Assembly: GCF_000741295.1 (NCBI RefSeq) | Contig: NZ_JGZG01000002.1 | Span: 113,629 to 177,628 of the forward strand | Length of the DNA stretch: 64,000 nt | Reading direction: 5' to 3' | Origin: Bifidobacterium pseudolongum subsp. globosum | GTDB taxonomy: Bacteria; Actinomycetota; Actinomycetes; Actinomycetales; Bifidobacteriaceae | In this document: positions 18,944 to 26,956 of the stretch, piece after piece | Layout of the letters: every line of letters begins with the position of its first letter | Position numbering within the stretch: position 1 is the first letter of the stretch | The notes under the pieces: generated by a model | The model's input: the letters and a program-made list of their open reading frames with translations, nothing else | What the model was told of the DNA's origin: nothing | Database searches by the model: none | Translations under genes and position numbers: made by a program

Positions 18944-19882
18944 TCACTGTTTGAGCGCAAGTACGGCCGCGTACACCTGCTTTTTGTTCGCGAGCGACCC
19001 GTCGGGCGCCGGATGCTGCTCCACGACGTGCGCAATCGCGTCTTTGATGCGCATGTGCTCATCGCTCGCCATCCGCTGCGCGAGCCGTGCGAGCTCCTGC
19101 ACATCGAGCGCGCGCCCCTGCTGTGGCTCGGCACCGGTCGCGCCGCCGACGACGAGCACCATCTCGCCGCGCGGCGGGTCGGATTCGACCGACGCGCGCA
19201 CTTCGCCGATTGTACCGCGGCGGATCTGCTCGTAGTCCTTCGTCAGTTCGCGGCACAGCGCCATCGGGCGGTCGGCGCCGAAGGCCGCTTCGAGGTCGGC
19301 CATCGCCTCGTCGATGCGGTGCACCGTCTCGTAGAAGACCATCGTGCGGCGTTCCGACTGGAGCATGCGCAGATGCTGCATGCGGTCGGCGTGCTTGCGC
19401 GGCAGGAACCCCTCGTAGCAGAAACGGTCGGTCGGCAGGCCCGACAACGCGAGCGCGTCGAGCACGGCGGACGGCCCGGGCGCGCACGTGACCGGCAGGC
19501 CGCGTTCGATCGCCCGGCGCACGATCGCGAGCCCGGGATCGTTGATCGTGGGCATGCCGGCGTCGGAGACGACGAGCACCGTGGCGCCGGCCTCCACCTG
19601 GTCGAGCAGTCCGTCGGCCTTGCCGCGCTCATTGTGGTCGTGGTTCGCCACCACATGGCCGCCGACGTGCACACCGAGCCTGTTGGCGAGCGCGTACAGC
19701 CGCCGCGTGTCTTCAGCCGCCACGATGTCGGCGCGCTCGAGCAGCGCCACGAGCCGCGCCGAGGCGTCGGCCGTGTTGCCGATCGGCGTGGCCGCGAGTA
19801 CGACTGTTCCACGTGGAACAGTGACATCCGGCGCCTGCACAGCCTGCTCCCCCACCTGCGCCTGCGCTCCCACCTGAGTCAT
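18944..19882 (-). CDS. rsmI: 16S rRNA (cytidine(1402)-2'-O)-methyltransferase
   Basis: A 312-residue SAM-dependent methyltransferase of the tetrapyrrole-methylase fold that methylates the ribose of C1402 in the decoding centre. Family signatures are VVLAATPIGNTADAS near the N-terminus, AAEDTRR, VSDAGMPTINDPG and APGPSAVLDALALSGLPTDRF. I prefer ATG 19882 because GGAGG lies 8 bases upstream; a TTG start at 19897 is possible. The N-terminal 20 residues before the fold are an Ala/Gln-rich extension. Its divergent neighbour is the O-mannosyltransferase gene at 19990, an arrangement common in actinobacteria. Confidence 0.93.
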   Translation of the reverse strand: MTQVGAQAQVGEQAVQAPDVTVPRGTVVLAATPIGNTADASARLVALLERADIVAAEDTRRLYALANRLGVHVGGHVVANHDHNERGKADGLLDQVEAGATVLVVSDAGMPTINDPGLAIVRRAIERGLPVTCAPGPSAVLDALALSGLPTDRFCYEGFLPRKHADRMQHLRMLQSERRTMVFYETVHRIDEAMADLEAAFGADRPMALCRELTKDYEQIRRGTIGEVRASVESDPPRGEMVLVVGGATGAEPQQGRALDVQELARLAQRMASDEHMRIKDAIAHVVEQHPAPDGSLANKKQVYAAVLALKQ

Positions 19883-19989
19883 GTGCCCTGCCTCCAATCA
19901 TGGCCGCCGCTGCGCGGCCCTATGCGAATGCCTTCCCTCAAATATAAGAGCACGACCATAATGGAACGCAGCAGCCCAAGGAGGACCCC

Positions 19990-21591
19990 ATGTCGCAACC
20001 GCCGCAACCACGCGCATCCGCCGCCCGCACCGGCGCACGGCACGCCGCGCACGCCGCACGCGTGCATGCCGGCCTGTTAGCCCACCCCACGCGCGACGTG
20101 GAGTGGGCGTGCACATTGATCGTCGCGCTGTTCGGCGCGCTGCTGCGCTTTGTGCGCCTCGGCGAGCCGCGCGCGGTCGTGTTCGACGAGACGTACTACG
20201 TCAAGGACGCGTGGACGATGCTCCAGACGGGCGAGCCGCGCAACTGGCCGCAGACGGTACCGTACCTGGGGCAGGACGTCAACCCGAACATCCCGTTCGC
20301 GAGCGGCGAGACCGACCTATGGCTCGATTCGGCCGAATACGTGGTGCACCCGCCGGTGGGTAAATGGTTCATCGCGTGGGGCCTCAAGCTCTTCGGCGGC
20401 GCGGCGAACCCCTTCGCATGGCGCGCCGCGACGGCGATCGCCGGTACGATCGCGATCATCGTGCTGATCCGCGTGATCCTGCGCCTGTTCCGCAACCTGC
20501 CGATCGCGCTGTTCGGCGGTGTACTGATGGCGATCGACGGCGTGGGGATCACGATGAGCCGCACCGGCCTGCTCGACATCTTCATCATGGTGCTCGCGCT
20601 CGGCGCGTTCAGCCTGCTGCTGATGCACCGCGACTGGGCCAAGGCGCGACTCGAGCGCGCCGCCGACCCGACCGCGCGGCCGCCGCAGATCGCGGTCTCG
20701 TGGTACCGCATCAGCGCGGCCGTGCTGCTCGGACTGGCGACGGGCGTCAAATGGTCGGGCACGTATTTCATGGCCGTCTTCTGCGTGATCAGTGTGCTGT
20801 GGGACGCGTGGATGCGCCATCAGGCTGGCTACCGGCACTGGTTCCTCACCGGCGTGCTGCGCGACGGCGTGCTCGCCGCGTGCACGATGCTGCCGACCTA
20901 CGCGCTTGCCTATGTGTCCACATGGACCGGCTGGTTCCTGCACCCGGACTCCTACATGCACGACTGGGCGCGGCTGCATCCGGGCGAGGGCATCCAGTGG
21001 CTGCCCGAGTCGTGGCGCTCGTTCGTGCAGTACCACGCGCAGATGTGGCAGTTCCACACCACGCTCGACGCGCCGCACGACTACAAGGCGAACCCGCTCA
21101 CCTGGCCGCTGCAGATCCGCCCCACGAGCTTCTACTGGGAGAAGCTGCCCGATCACCCCGGCCTGTGTTCGCTCGCGCCGGACTCGCAATGCGTGGCGGC
21201 GATCACTTCGCTTGGCAACCCGCTCATCTGGTGGCTCGGGTCGCTGTGCGCGCTCGGCGCGATCGCTGTCGCGATTTGGCGCCGCGGTGACTGGCGCATC
21301 TGGGCGGTGCTCGCCGGGTTCCTCGGCGGCTGGCTGCCGTGGGCGCAGTACCTGAACCGCACCACGTTCACGTTCTATTCGATCGTGCTGCTGCCGTGGA
21401 TGATCCTCGCGATCTGCTACGTGTTCGACTGGCTGCGCACAACCGTCTCGCGCGCCACATGGCACGCCGCCCTCGGCTCCACACTGGGGCTGTGCCTGCT
21501 CGTCTCCGCGTTCTTCTACCCGATCTGGACGGCGATGCCCGTACCCTACGAGTTCTGGCTGAGCCACATGTGGCTCGAGTCGTGGATCTGA
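19990..21591 (+). CDS. pmt: Polyprenyl-phosphate-mannose protein O-mannosyltransferase (GT39)
   Basis: A 533-residue integral membrane enzyme that transfers mannose from a polyprenyl carrier to Ser/Thr of exported proteins on the outer face of the membrane. The essential first-loop motif is present as VVFDETYYVKDAW (Asp-Glu pair). A large extracytoplasmic loop with HPPVGKWFIAWG follows, and about ten hydrophobic segments span the rest. A strong AAGGAGG site precedes ATG 19990. The N-terminal 35 residues are basic and cytoplasmic. It stands alone, divergent from rsmI. The secreted surface proteins elsewhere in this window are possible substrates, which is inference only. Confidence 0.92.
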   Translation: MSQPPQPRASAARTGARHAAHAARVHAGLLAHPTRDVEWACTLIVALFGALLRFVRLGEPRAVVFDETYYVKDAWTMLQTGEPRNWPQTVPYLGQDVNPNIPFASGETDLWLDSAEYVVHPPVGKWFIAWGLKLFGGAANPFAWRAATAIAGTIAIIVLIRVILRLFRNLPIALFGGVLMAIDGVGITMSRTGLLDIFIMVLALGAFSLLLMHRDWAKARLERAADPTARPPQIAVSWYRISAAVLLGLATGVKWSGTYFMAVFCVISVLWDAWMRHQAGYRHWFLTGVLRDGVLAACTMLPTYALAYVSTWTGWFLHPDSYMHDWARLHPGEGIQWLPESWRSFVQYHAQMWQFHTTLDAPHDYKANPLTWPLQIRPTSFYWEKLPDHPGLCSLAPDSQCVAAITSLGNPLIWWLGSLCALGAIAVAIWRRGDWRIWAVLAGFLGGWLPWAQYLNRTTFTFYSIVLLPWMILAICYVFDWLRTTVSRATWHAALGSTLGLCLLVSAFFYPIWTAMPVPYEFWLSHMWLESWI

Positions 21592-21676
21592 CGGCCCACC
21601 ACCGGCCGGCGTATCATAGTCATATCGTTGAACTATATGGGCGAGCCTCGCCTACACCAATCACAAAGAAGGCAAC

Positions 21677-22498
21677 ATGCAGTACATCGAACAGACGATC
21701 ACCGGCATCGACGGCACCACCGCGCGGTTCATCGGCTATGTGCCCGACAATTCCCCCGAGGTCGTGCCCGACCGCACACGCCCCACCGTGCTGATCGTGC
21801 CCGGCGGCGGCTACGAGATGACGTCGGACCGTGAGGGTGAACCGATCGCCCTGCAGTTCCTGGCGGCCGACTGCAACGCCTTCGTGCTGCGCTACTCGTG
21901 CGCGCCTTCGGTCTACCCCACCGCGCTGCTCGAAGTGGCCGAGGCGATGCGCCTCATTCTGGACAATGCCGAAGCGTGGCACGTCGACCCGGCGCGCATC
22001 GCCGTGCTCGGCTTCTCCGCGGGCGGCCATCTGGCCGCCGACTTCGCCACATCCGCCTCCGACGGCGTGCTGCGCGCGCACGGCTACGACCCCGCGCTGC
22101 TCGCGCCGACCGCGCTCATGCTCGCCTACCCGGTCGTCACCTCGGGCGCATACCGCCACGACGGCAGTTTCCGCGCGCTGCTCGGCAACCGCTACGGCGA
22201 CGACGACGCGATGCACGAGGTGAGCATCGAAGAGCACATCGACGCGCGCACGCCACCGGTCTTCGTCTGGCACACCATGCCCGACGACTGTGTGCCCGTG
22301 CAGAACACGCTCATGCTCATCGAGGCGTGCCACGCCGCGCACGTGCCGGTCGAAGCGCACCTGTTCCCCGAAGGCGGCCATGGCCTTGCGCTCGCCACCG
22401 CGCAGACCGCATGGCAAGGCGTCAACGGCATCGAACCCGGCGTGCAGGCGTGGATCGGGCTGGCCCTCGACTGGCTCGCGCGCACGTTCGCCGACTGA
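21677..22498 (+). CDS. Alpha/beta-hydrolase, esterase/acetyl-xylan-esterase type
   Basis: A 273-residue cytoplasmic serine hydrolase. The oxyanion region is LIVPGGGYEMTSDREGEP. The nucleophile elbow is GFSAGGHLAADF (Ser about residue 115). An Asp lies in WHTMPDDCVPV and the catalytic His in PEGGHGLALA. This is the BD-FAE / acetyl-esterase group, which removes acetyl or feruloyl groups from plant xylan fragments. No signal peptide is present, so the substrate would be an imported oligosaccharide. A GAAGG site precedes the ATG. The following TetR-type gene could have been its regulator but is damaged. Confidence 0.85.
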   Translation: MQYIEQTITGIDGTTARFIGYVPDNSPEVVPDRTRPTVLIVPGGGYEMTSDREGEPIALQFLAADCNAFVLRYSCAPSVYPTALLEVAEAMRLILDNAEAWHVDPARIAVLGFSAGGHLAADFATSASDGVLRAHGYDPALLAPTALMLAYPVVTSGAYRHDGSFRALLGNRYGDDDAMHEVSIEEHIDARTPPVFVWHTMPDDCVPVQNTLMLIEACHAAHVPVEAHLFPEGGHGLALATAQTAWQGVNGIEPGVQAWIGLALDWLARTFAD

Positions 22499-22577
22499 CG
22501 CACACTGCCATCGTGCGTGAGGTACGATGGCAGTGCCGATTCCACCCCTCCGACCACCAACAAGGACGCCAATCCAC

Positions 22578-22990
22578 ATGACCCTCGCAGCATGGCAGCA
22601 GATCCTCGACCAGCACGGCGTCGCCGCTTCGGGCAGGCCCAAGCCGATCCTCGCCTCACATGAGGTGACCGTGCGCGACACCACATCGGCCAAGCGCTTC
22701 GAAAAGCGCAAGCGCATGACGCAGGAGGAACGCCATCTGCAGATCCTGCGCGCCGCGTCGAAGATCCTCGCCGTCAAAGGGTATTGGGGCATGTCGCTGC
22801 AGGATATCTCCGACGAGATCGGCATCAGCGAGGCCGCGCTCTACCATTACATCGCCTCGAAAGAGGACCTGCTGGCCATGGTGCTCACCGAGGGGTACGA
22901 CACGACGGAGTCGAACGAGTTCGCGGCGTTCAGCGCGTCGGCGGTGGACGCCGACGGCCACCGCATCTACTATTACCCGCGCTATTGCCT
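22578..22990 (+). pseudogene. TetR-family regulator, C-terminally truncated by a junction
   Basis: Starts at ATG 22578. About 50 residues of leader precede the helix-turn-helix text AASKILAVKGYWGMSLQDISDEI and SEAALYHYIASKEDLL of TetR regulators. The ligand-binding domain breaks off after about 138 codons (HRIYYYPRYC). From about 22990 the sequence encodes, in another frame, the interior of a DUF624 membrane protein. The frame remains open to a stop at 23102, giving a 174-residue chimaeric product. Such a protein might still bind DNA but would lack its effector and dimer domain. Confidence 0.75.
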
Positions 22991-23506
22991 CACTTCGCCT
23001 ACGACAAGAACGACGATATCAATCTGGTGCGCGAATACCTGCGCCGTTTCAAGCGGGAGTTCAAGCAGGACTTCATCTCGGGTTTGCTGCTGCTCGCGCT
23101 GATTGCGGCCGTCCTCTTTGGACTGGGCTTCTGGGCCTCATGGGACACCGACCTGGCATACGCGCCGCTGATCGTCATGGTGGCGGCCACCGTCGTCACA
23201 CTCGTGATCGCCGAATACATCTTCGCGCTGCAGGCGCGCTTCGCCAACCCGCTGCCCCGCCAGTGGAAGCTCGCCGCGCTGTTCCCGTGGCGCGCGTTCG
23301 GCTGCACGCTCGCCCTGATCGGCGTCGACATCGTGGCGCTCAGTCTGGCGTTGTTCGTGCCGTTCATCCGCGTGCTCATGCTCATCTTCGGCCTGAGCTG
23401 GGTCTTCTACGCGAAGTCATTGATCCTGCTGTGGGGCTTTCGCAAGTACGGCGGCTACGGCGAGGTCGAGCGCACCACGTACGTCAACGCCAACAGCGGC
23501 ATGTGA
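22990..23506 (+). pseudogene. 3' fragment of a DUF624 (YesL-like) membrane protein
   Basis: About 170 codons, entering at AYDKNDDINLVREYLRRF and continuing through FKREFKQDF, a segment characteristic of YesL/DUF624 proteins, then four hydrophobic segments to the stop at 23504-23506 (NANSGM). The N-terminal first helix pair and the start codon are absent. DUF624 proteins usually accompany sugar ABC transporters in Gram-positives. Without a start codon or ribosome site it should not be translated. The junction with the TetR gene lies around 22980-23000. Confidence 0.72.
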
Positions 23507-23582
23507 GGCCCGTCGCTCAGTCTTGCTATGAATGAATGCGGTAGCAGCTGTACTGTCACACCGCATAAGGAACGTTTGCCCC

Positions 23583-24308
23583 ATGGGATTCTTTCATTTC
23601 ATCGCCGGACTGCTCAAGGACCCGCGCGCTGCGATCGCCAGCTGGATCGCGATGGGCGTGGCGCCAACGCTCGGATTCATCTTCCTGATCATCTTCATCG
23701 AGACCGGTGTGGTGTTCTTCCCGTTCCTGCCCGGCGACTCGCTGCTGTTCGCCGCCGGCTTCTTCGCCGCGCCGGATGCGGCCACCGGCCAGTCCGCGCT
23801 GCCGATCGCCGCACTGCTGCCGGTCGTGTGGCTCGCCCCGATCATCGGCGACCAGTGCAACTATTTCATCGGGCATTTCTTCGGGCGCCGCATCATCGAA
23901 TCGGGCAAGGTCAAGGCCATGACGCCCGAGCGCATCGCCAAAACTGAGACGATGATCGACCGCTGGGGCCCGCTCGCCGTGTTCCTGGGGCGTTTCTTCC
24001 CGTTCATCCGCACCTTCATGCCGTTCATCTCGGGCATTTCGGGCATGCAGTGGCGCCGCTTCACGCCATTCTCCGTATTGGGCGGCCTCGTGTGGTCGTC
24101 GCTGTTCACCCTGCTCGGCTATTTCTTCGGCGGCATCCCGGTGGTGCAGGAGAACTTCGAACTCGTGATCGTGGCGATCCTGCTCATCTCGCTGATCCCC
24201 ACCGTGGTCGGCCTCATCAAGGCGAAGTTCGGCAAGAAGAAGCCGCAGTCGGCGGCCGTGATCGCCAAAGAGGAGACGACGCCCCTCACTGAGGACGACG
24301 CGCGCTGA
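23583..24308 (+). CDS. DedA-family membrane protein
   Basis: A 241-residue protein from ATG 23583 (MGFFHFIAGLL). Family motifs are FIETGVVFFPFLPGDSLLF near residue 35, GDQCNYFIGHFFGRR in the middle, and the conserved GRFFPFIRTFMPFISGISG in the second half. About five hydrophobic segments and an acidic tail follow. DedA proteins act in membrane homeostasis; several transport polyprenyl-phosphate or phosphatidylethanolamine between leaflets. Recycling of undecaprenyl phosphate would suit a wall- and polysaccharide-producing cell, but the substrate is not shown here. A GtrA-family gene follows 55 bases downstream and may be co-transcribed. Confidence 0.9.
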   Translation: MGFFHFIAGLLKDPRAAIASWIAMGVAPTLGFIFLIIFIETGVVFFPFLPGDSLLFAAGFFAAPDAATGQSALPIAALLPVVWLAPIIGDQCNYFIGHFFGRRIIESGKVKAMTPERIAKTETMIDRWGPLAVFLGRFFPFIRTFMPFISGISGMQWRRFTPFSVLGGLVWSSLFTLLGYFFGGIPVVQENFELVIVAILLISLIPTVVGLIKAKFGKKKPQSAAVIAKEETTPLTEDDAR

Positions 24309-24363
24309 CAGAGGCTGAATTCCACAGGCCAACGAGTTCACACCATTGCGTACAGTGGTTGGC

Positions 24364-24915
24364 GTGAAAAAACTGATTGAGCAGATCCTGAAATTCGGCG
24401 TGGTGGGCATCATCGCGTTCCTCATCGACTGGGGCATCCTCAACCTGCTGGTGGGCGTGTTCCACATGCACAATGTGATCGCGGCCACCATATCGTTCAC
24501 CATCGCGCTCATCTTCAACTACTTCGCCAGCATGAAATACGTGTTCCGCCACCGCCCCGACATGGCGCGGTGGATGGAGATGGCGATCTTCCTCTTTTCC
24601 GCGGTCGTCGGCCTGTTCATCAATGGCCTAATCATCTGGCTGTCCACCTACGGCATGAACAAGGACGCGTTCATTTCGCAGCACGCCGAATACCTGCTGC
24701 GCACCAACGTGGGAAAGCTCATCGCCACGGTGGTGGTGGCCATCTGGAACTTCATCATCCGCAAGTGGCTGCTCGACGACACGCATACGAACGCGATGAA
24801 CCGCCTGCGAGGCCATGTGCTCAGCGAAGAGGAGCTCGAAGCCAAATGGGAGCACAGCTTCTCGCACCGTCTGGGCATGTGGTCAATCGAACACACGCCC
24901 AAGGGATGGAAGTAG
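24364..24915 (+). CDS. GtrA-family membrane protein
   Basis: A 183-residue protein from GTG 24364 (VKKLIEQILKFGVVG); an in-frame TTG at 24346 is the alternative. Four hydrophobic segments are visible. The first has the family text KFGVVGIIAFLIDWGILN, and the last has KLIATVVVAIWNFIIRKW. GtrA proteins take part in moving or using polyprenyl-linked sugars for cell-surface glycans. The cytoplasmic tail of about 50 residues is charged. It follows dedA, which may act on the same lipid carrier. The gene ends at a very long bidirectional terminator. Confidence 0.88.
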   Translation: MKKLIEQILKFGVVGIIAFLIDWGILNLLVGVFHMHNVIAATISFTIALIFNYFASMKYVFRHRPDMARWMEMAIFLFSAVVGLFINGLIIWLSTYGMNKDAFISQHAEYLLRTNVGKLIATVVVAIWNFIIRKWLLDDTHTNAMNRLRGHVLSEEELEAKWEHSFSHRLGMWSIEHTPKGWK

Positions 24916-24920
24916 TCTCC

Positions 24921-25033
24921 CACTTTTTTCCTCACCACCCAAAAAGTGTAAGAATGCCGGAAGCGGTTCGTTGGAATTCCAACGAACCCGCTTCCGGCAT
25001 TCTTACACTTTTCTGCAGCACCCGAAAAAAGTG
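24921..25033. terminator. Nested giant bidirectional terminator
   Basis: The inner arms, 24942-24974 and 24979-25012, pair over 33 bases with one bulged G and an AATT loop, and end in AAAAGTG / CACTTTT. Outside them, CACTTTTTTC (24921-24930) pairs with GAAAAAAGTG (25024-25033). T runs occur on both strands. It lies between the convergent gtrA gene and the GH31 fragment. Confidence 0.85.
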
Positions 25034-25038
25034 CGCGC

Positions 25039-25330
25039 TCAACTACGCATAACCTTTATCTCCTCACCCTCACGGCGGGCGGTGAAGACCACACTGCCGC
25101 CGTCGGGGCGCGTCACAATCACCGATCCGTCGCGCACCCACAGCGGCACCGAATCAAACCCATGGCGTTCGGTGCGCCATACGCCATGCTCGCTGTGCAC
25201 GCGCTCGCCGGTGAACCAGTTCGTCCAGCCGCCGGTCGGCAGGTAATACGTCACGTCGCCGCCGTAGGTGAACACCGGCGCCACAAGCAGCGACGGGCCG
25301 AGCATGTATTGGCGGTCGAGCGTGCACCGG
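25039..25330 (-). pseudogene. C-terminal fragment of a GH31 glycosidase (alpha-xylosidase-like)
   Basis: About 95 codons match the end of the catalytic domain and the first C-terminal beta domain of family 31: DRQYMLGPSLLVAPVF, then DVTYYLPTGGWTNWFTGE and the LWVRDGSVIV strand. The catalytic Asp residues and all upstream sequence are missing, and the usual distal C-terminal domain is short (ends in VMRS). The fragment is joined at about 25330 to the middle of a lacI gene on the same strand. It cannot be active. Confidence 0.78.
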
Positions 25331-25733
25331 CCATGTCCGCGCGCGAATCACTGAGCAGCACGTCGAGCAGGAAGACGCCGTCCGCCATGCCACGATCGGC
25401 CACACGGCGCAGTTCCTGATCGCCGGCCTCGTGCGTCAGCAGCAGGATGTCGTAGCCGTGGCGTTTGGCGGCCGTGGCGAGCGCGAAGAAGAACGCCGCG
25501 TAATTCGTCACGTCGGTGTACGGGCGCAGCGGCGAGCTCACCGCAAGCACATGCGTGCCGCGCGCGGAGGCGGGTTCGGTCGCGTCGATCACCGGGCGGT
25601 ACCCGAGCTCGAGCGCGGCGGCGCGCACGCGCGCCTGCGTTTCGGCGCCAATCCTGCGTTTGCCGCTGACCACATAGGAGACGGTGCTTATCGAAACGCC
25701 TGCGCGCGCCGCCACGTCTTTGATACCGGCCAT
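25330..25733 (-). pseudogene. LacI-family regulator, truncated after the first half
   Basis: ATG 25733 opens a typical LacI helix-turn-helix (IKDVAARAGVSISTVSYVVSG) with hinge and the first part of the periplasmic-binding-like domain (GTHVLAVSSPLRPYTDVTNY). It breaks off after about 135 codons at MADGVFLLDVLLSDSRADMAG. The sequence then passes into a GH31 fragment in a different frame; translation would stop at 25251. The two genes were probably neighbours in one operon (regulator then alpha-xylosidase) before a deletion removed the middle. The truncated protein retains a DNA-binding head but lacks the effector and dimer core. Confidence 0.8.
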
Positions 25734-25975
25734 GCCAACCCCGTTCGATGATGGGTATGCGCCCCGCGCCGCATTGCGCCTGGCGCACCCGAATGCAAGT
25801 GAACTATGCGCGCCATATTAGCGGGTTTCGACGATGCGTTCCATTGCGCGGGCGCCGTTGTCGAAATACATCGAAATATGCGCACGGAATGCGCACATAT
25901 GTCCTGCGCCTATGGCGCTTTTGCCGTCTGGCGTCGCACCGCGACACGCGGAACAGTGTTGTTCGGGCGGTCGAT

Positions 25976-26004
25976 TTGCGTTTGTTCGCGGATGTGAGTA
26001 GACT
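25976..26004 (+). promoter_or_regulatory. Promoter of tRNA-Ala
   Basis: A -35 box TTGCGT (25976-25981) and a -10 box TAGACT (25999-26004) are 17 bases apart; transcription would start about 30 bases upstream of the tRNA. The stretch from 25734 to 25975 holds nothing else I can assign. Confidence 0.6.
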
Positions 26005-26040
26005 GTGTCAAGTTGCTATGCGGAGCACAGCAACATCCAC

Positions 26041-26113
26041 GGGGCTGTAGCTCAGTTGGTAGAGCGCTTCGTTCGCATCGAAGAGGTCGTGGTTTCGATT
26101 ACCATCAGCTCCA
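26041..26113 (+). tRNA. tRNA-Ala (anticodon CGC)
   Basis: A 73-base cloverleaf folds completely. The acceptor stem GGGGCTG pairs with CAGCTCC (one G-U), and the D arm is GCTC...GAGC. The anticodon stem CTTCG/CGAAG encloses the loop TTCGCAT with anticodon CGC. The T arm GTGGT-TTCGATT-ACCAT includes one G-U pair. The discriminator base is A and CCA is not encoded. The CGC anticodon reads GCG, a frequent alanine codon in this GC-rich genome. Confidence 0.95.
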
Positions 26114-26116
26114 CGA

Positions 26117-26151
26117 AGACCGCTGCATTCATTCCACCGCAGCGGTCTTTT
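26117..26151 (+). terminator. Intrinsic terminator of tRNA-Ala
   Basis: A 10-bp perfect stem (26117-26126 with 26139-26148) and a 12-base loop, followed by TTTTTC. It starts 4 bases after the tRNA. Confidence 0.9.
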
Positions 26152-26381
26152 TCTTTCGGCAGTCACCATGGGTCTACAATCGGCGCTGTTTTGACAGTCG
26201 ACAGCCGTCGGCTCCGGGTGCTTCCGGACAGCTGTCAACCCAAGCGGCAGTAAGGGCCGACAAGGATTCCGGACACACATTCTGGCCGGGCGCGAAAGCC
26301 AGGCCACCAACTTTCGAACCCATGAAACCCTATGCGCCACAAGACCTAAGGCACGATTCCAGACACACTTTTTGGCCTATA

Positions 26382-26602
26382 ACCCGGGATTTCGGACGAT
26401 TACAGACGATTGTCATGCTCCGCGGCCCCGAATATGACTTCTGTCTGCAGCCCCAGAGATTCGTCATATATAACCGCCCATGCCATGACGTTCGTCTGCG
26501 GAATCCAGAGATTCGTCATGTACAACCATCTCAATCACGACGCTCGTCTGCAGATCCGCGAGATTTGTCACCCCTCGGAGCCCAAAGCATGACTTCCGTC
26601 TG
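26382..26602. repeat. Degenerate ~52-bp tandem repeat
   Basis: Related units begin at 26434, 26485, 26537 and 26589, spaced 51, 52 and 52 bases. Each opens with (C)ATGAC-T/G-T-N-C/T-GTCTG and has AGAGATTCGTCAT near base 25-35. A weaker unit may precede at about 26382. The arms ATGACG/CGTCAT can pair within a unit. The opening is related to the hairpin repeats at 35595-35683. The stretch 26152-26381 holds only a short TGACAG...CTGTCA inverted pair near 26195-26238. Confidence 0.6.
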
Positions 26603-26630
26603 AAACACGCGCACAGGCTCCAACCTCCTC

Positions 26631-26771
26631 CGCTACGGGTAGTGCCTTCTTCGCTACGAGTAGTGCTTGCACGGATAACATCCCTCTACAATCGTTGGAA
26701 AATAGCGGATTATAGAGTGGGGTAAGCAAGAAAAGCACTACCCGTAGCGTAGGGAACACTACCCGTAGCAG
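26631..26771. repeat. Four copies of a CTAC-SS-GTAG box in two opposed pairs
   Basis: CGCTACGGGTAGTGCC (26631) and CGCTACGAGTAGTGCT (26652) are direct repeats 21 bases apart. AGCACTACCCGTAGCG (26734) and ACACTACCCGTAGCAG (26756) are the same box inverted, 22 bases apart. Each core (CTAC-2-GTAG) is itself near-palindromic. Spacing of about two helical turns suggests protein-binding sites. The segment lies upstream of the damaged flavodoxin gene; 26772-26956 contains no other gene. Confidence 0.6.
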
Positions 26772-26956
26772 CAATATGAAATCGACAGCAGGAATAGATT
26801 GCGATTGCGCATATATTCTGCGCACACATGCACATTAGTTTGCACAATGCGCGCATGAGACACTGGTCGTACGCATTGCAAATATGGCAGATGCACTGGC
26901 GCAGAGACAAGAGACAGAGATACACAAAAACACATAGGGACACCAGGGAGGAAACC

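Noticed and set aside
26382..26602. Possible CRISPR array
   Set aside because: Units are tandem, diverged and lack constant repeats with unique spacers; no cas genes nearby.
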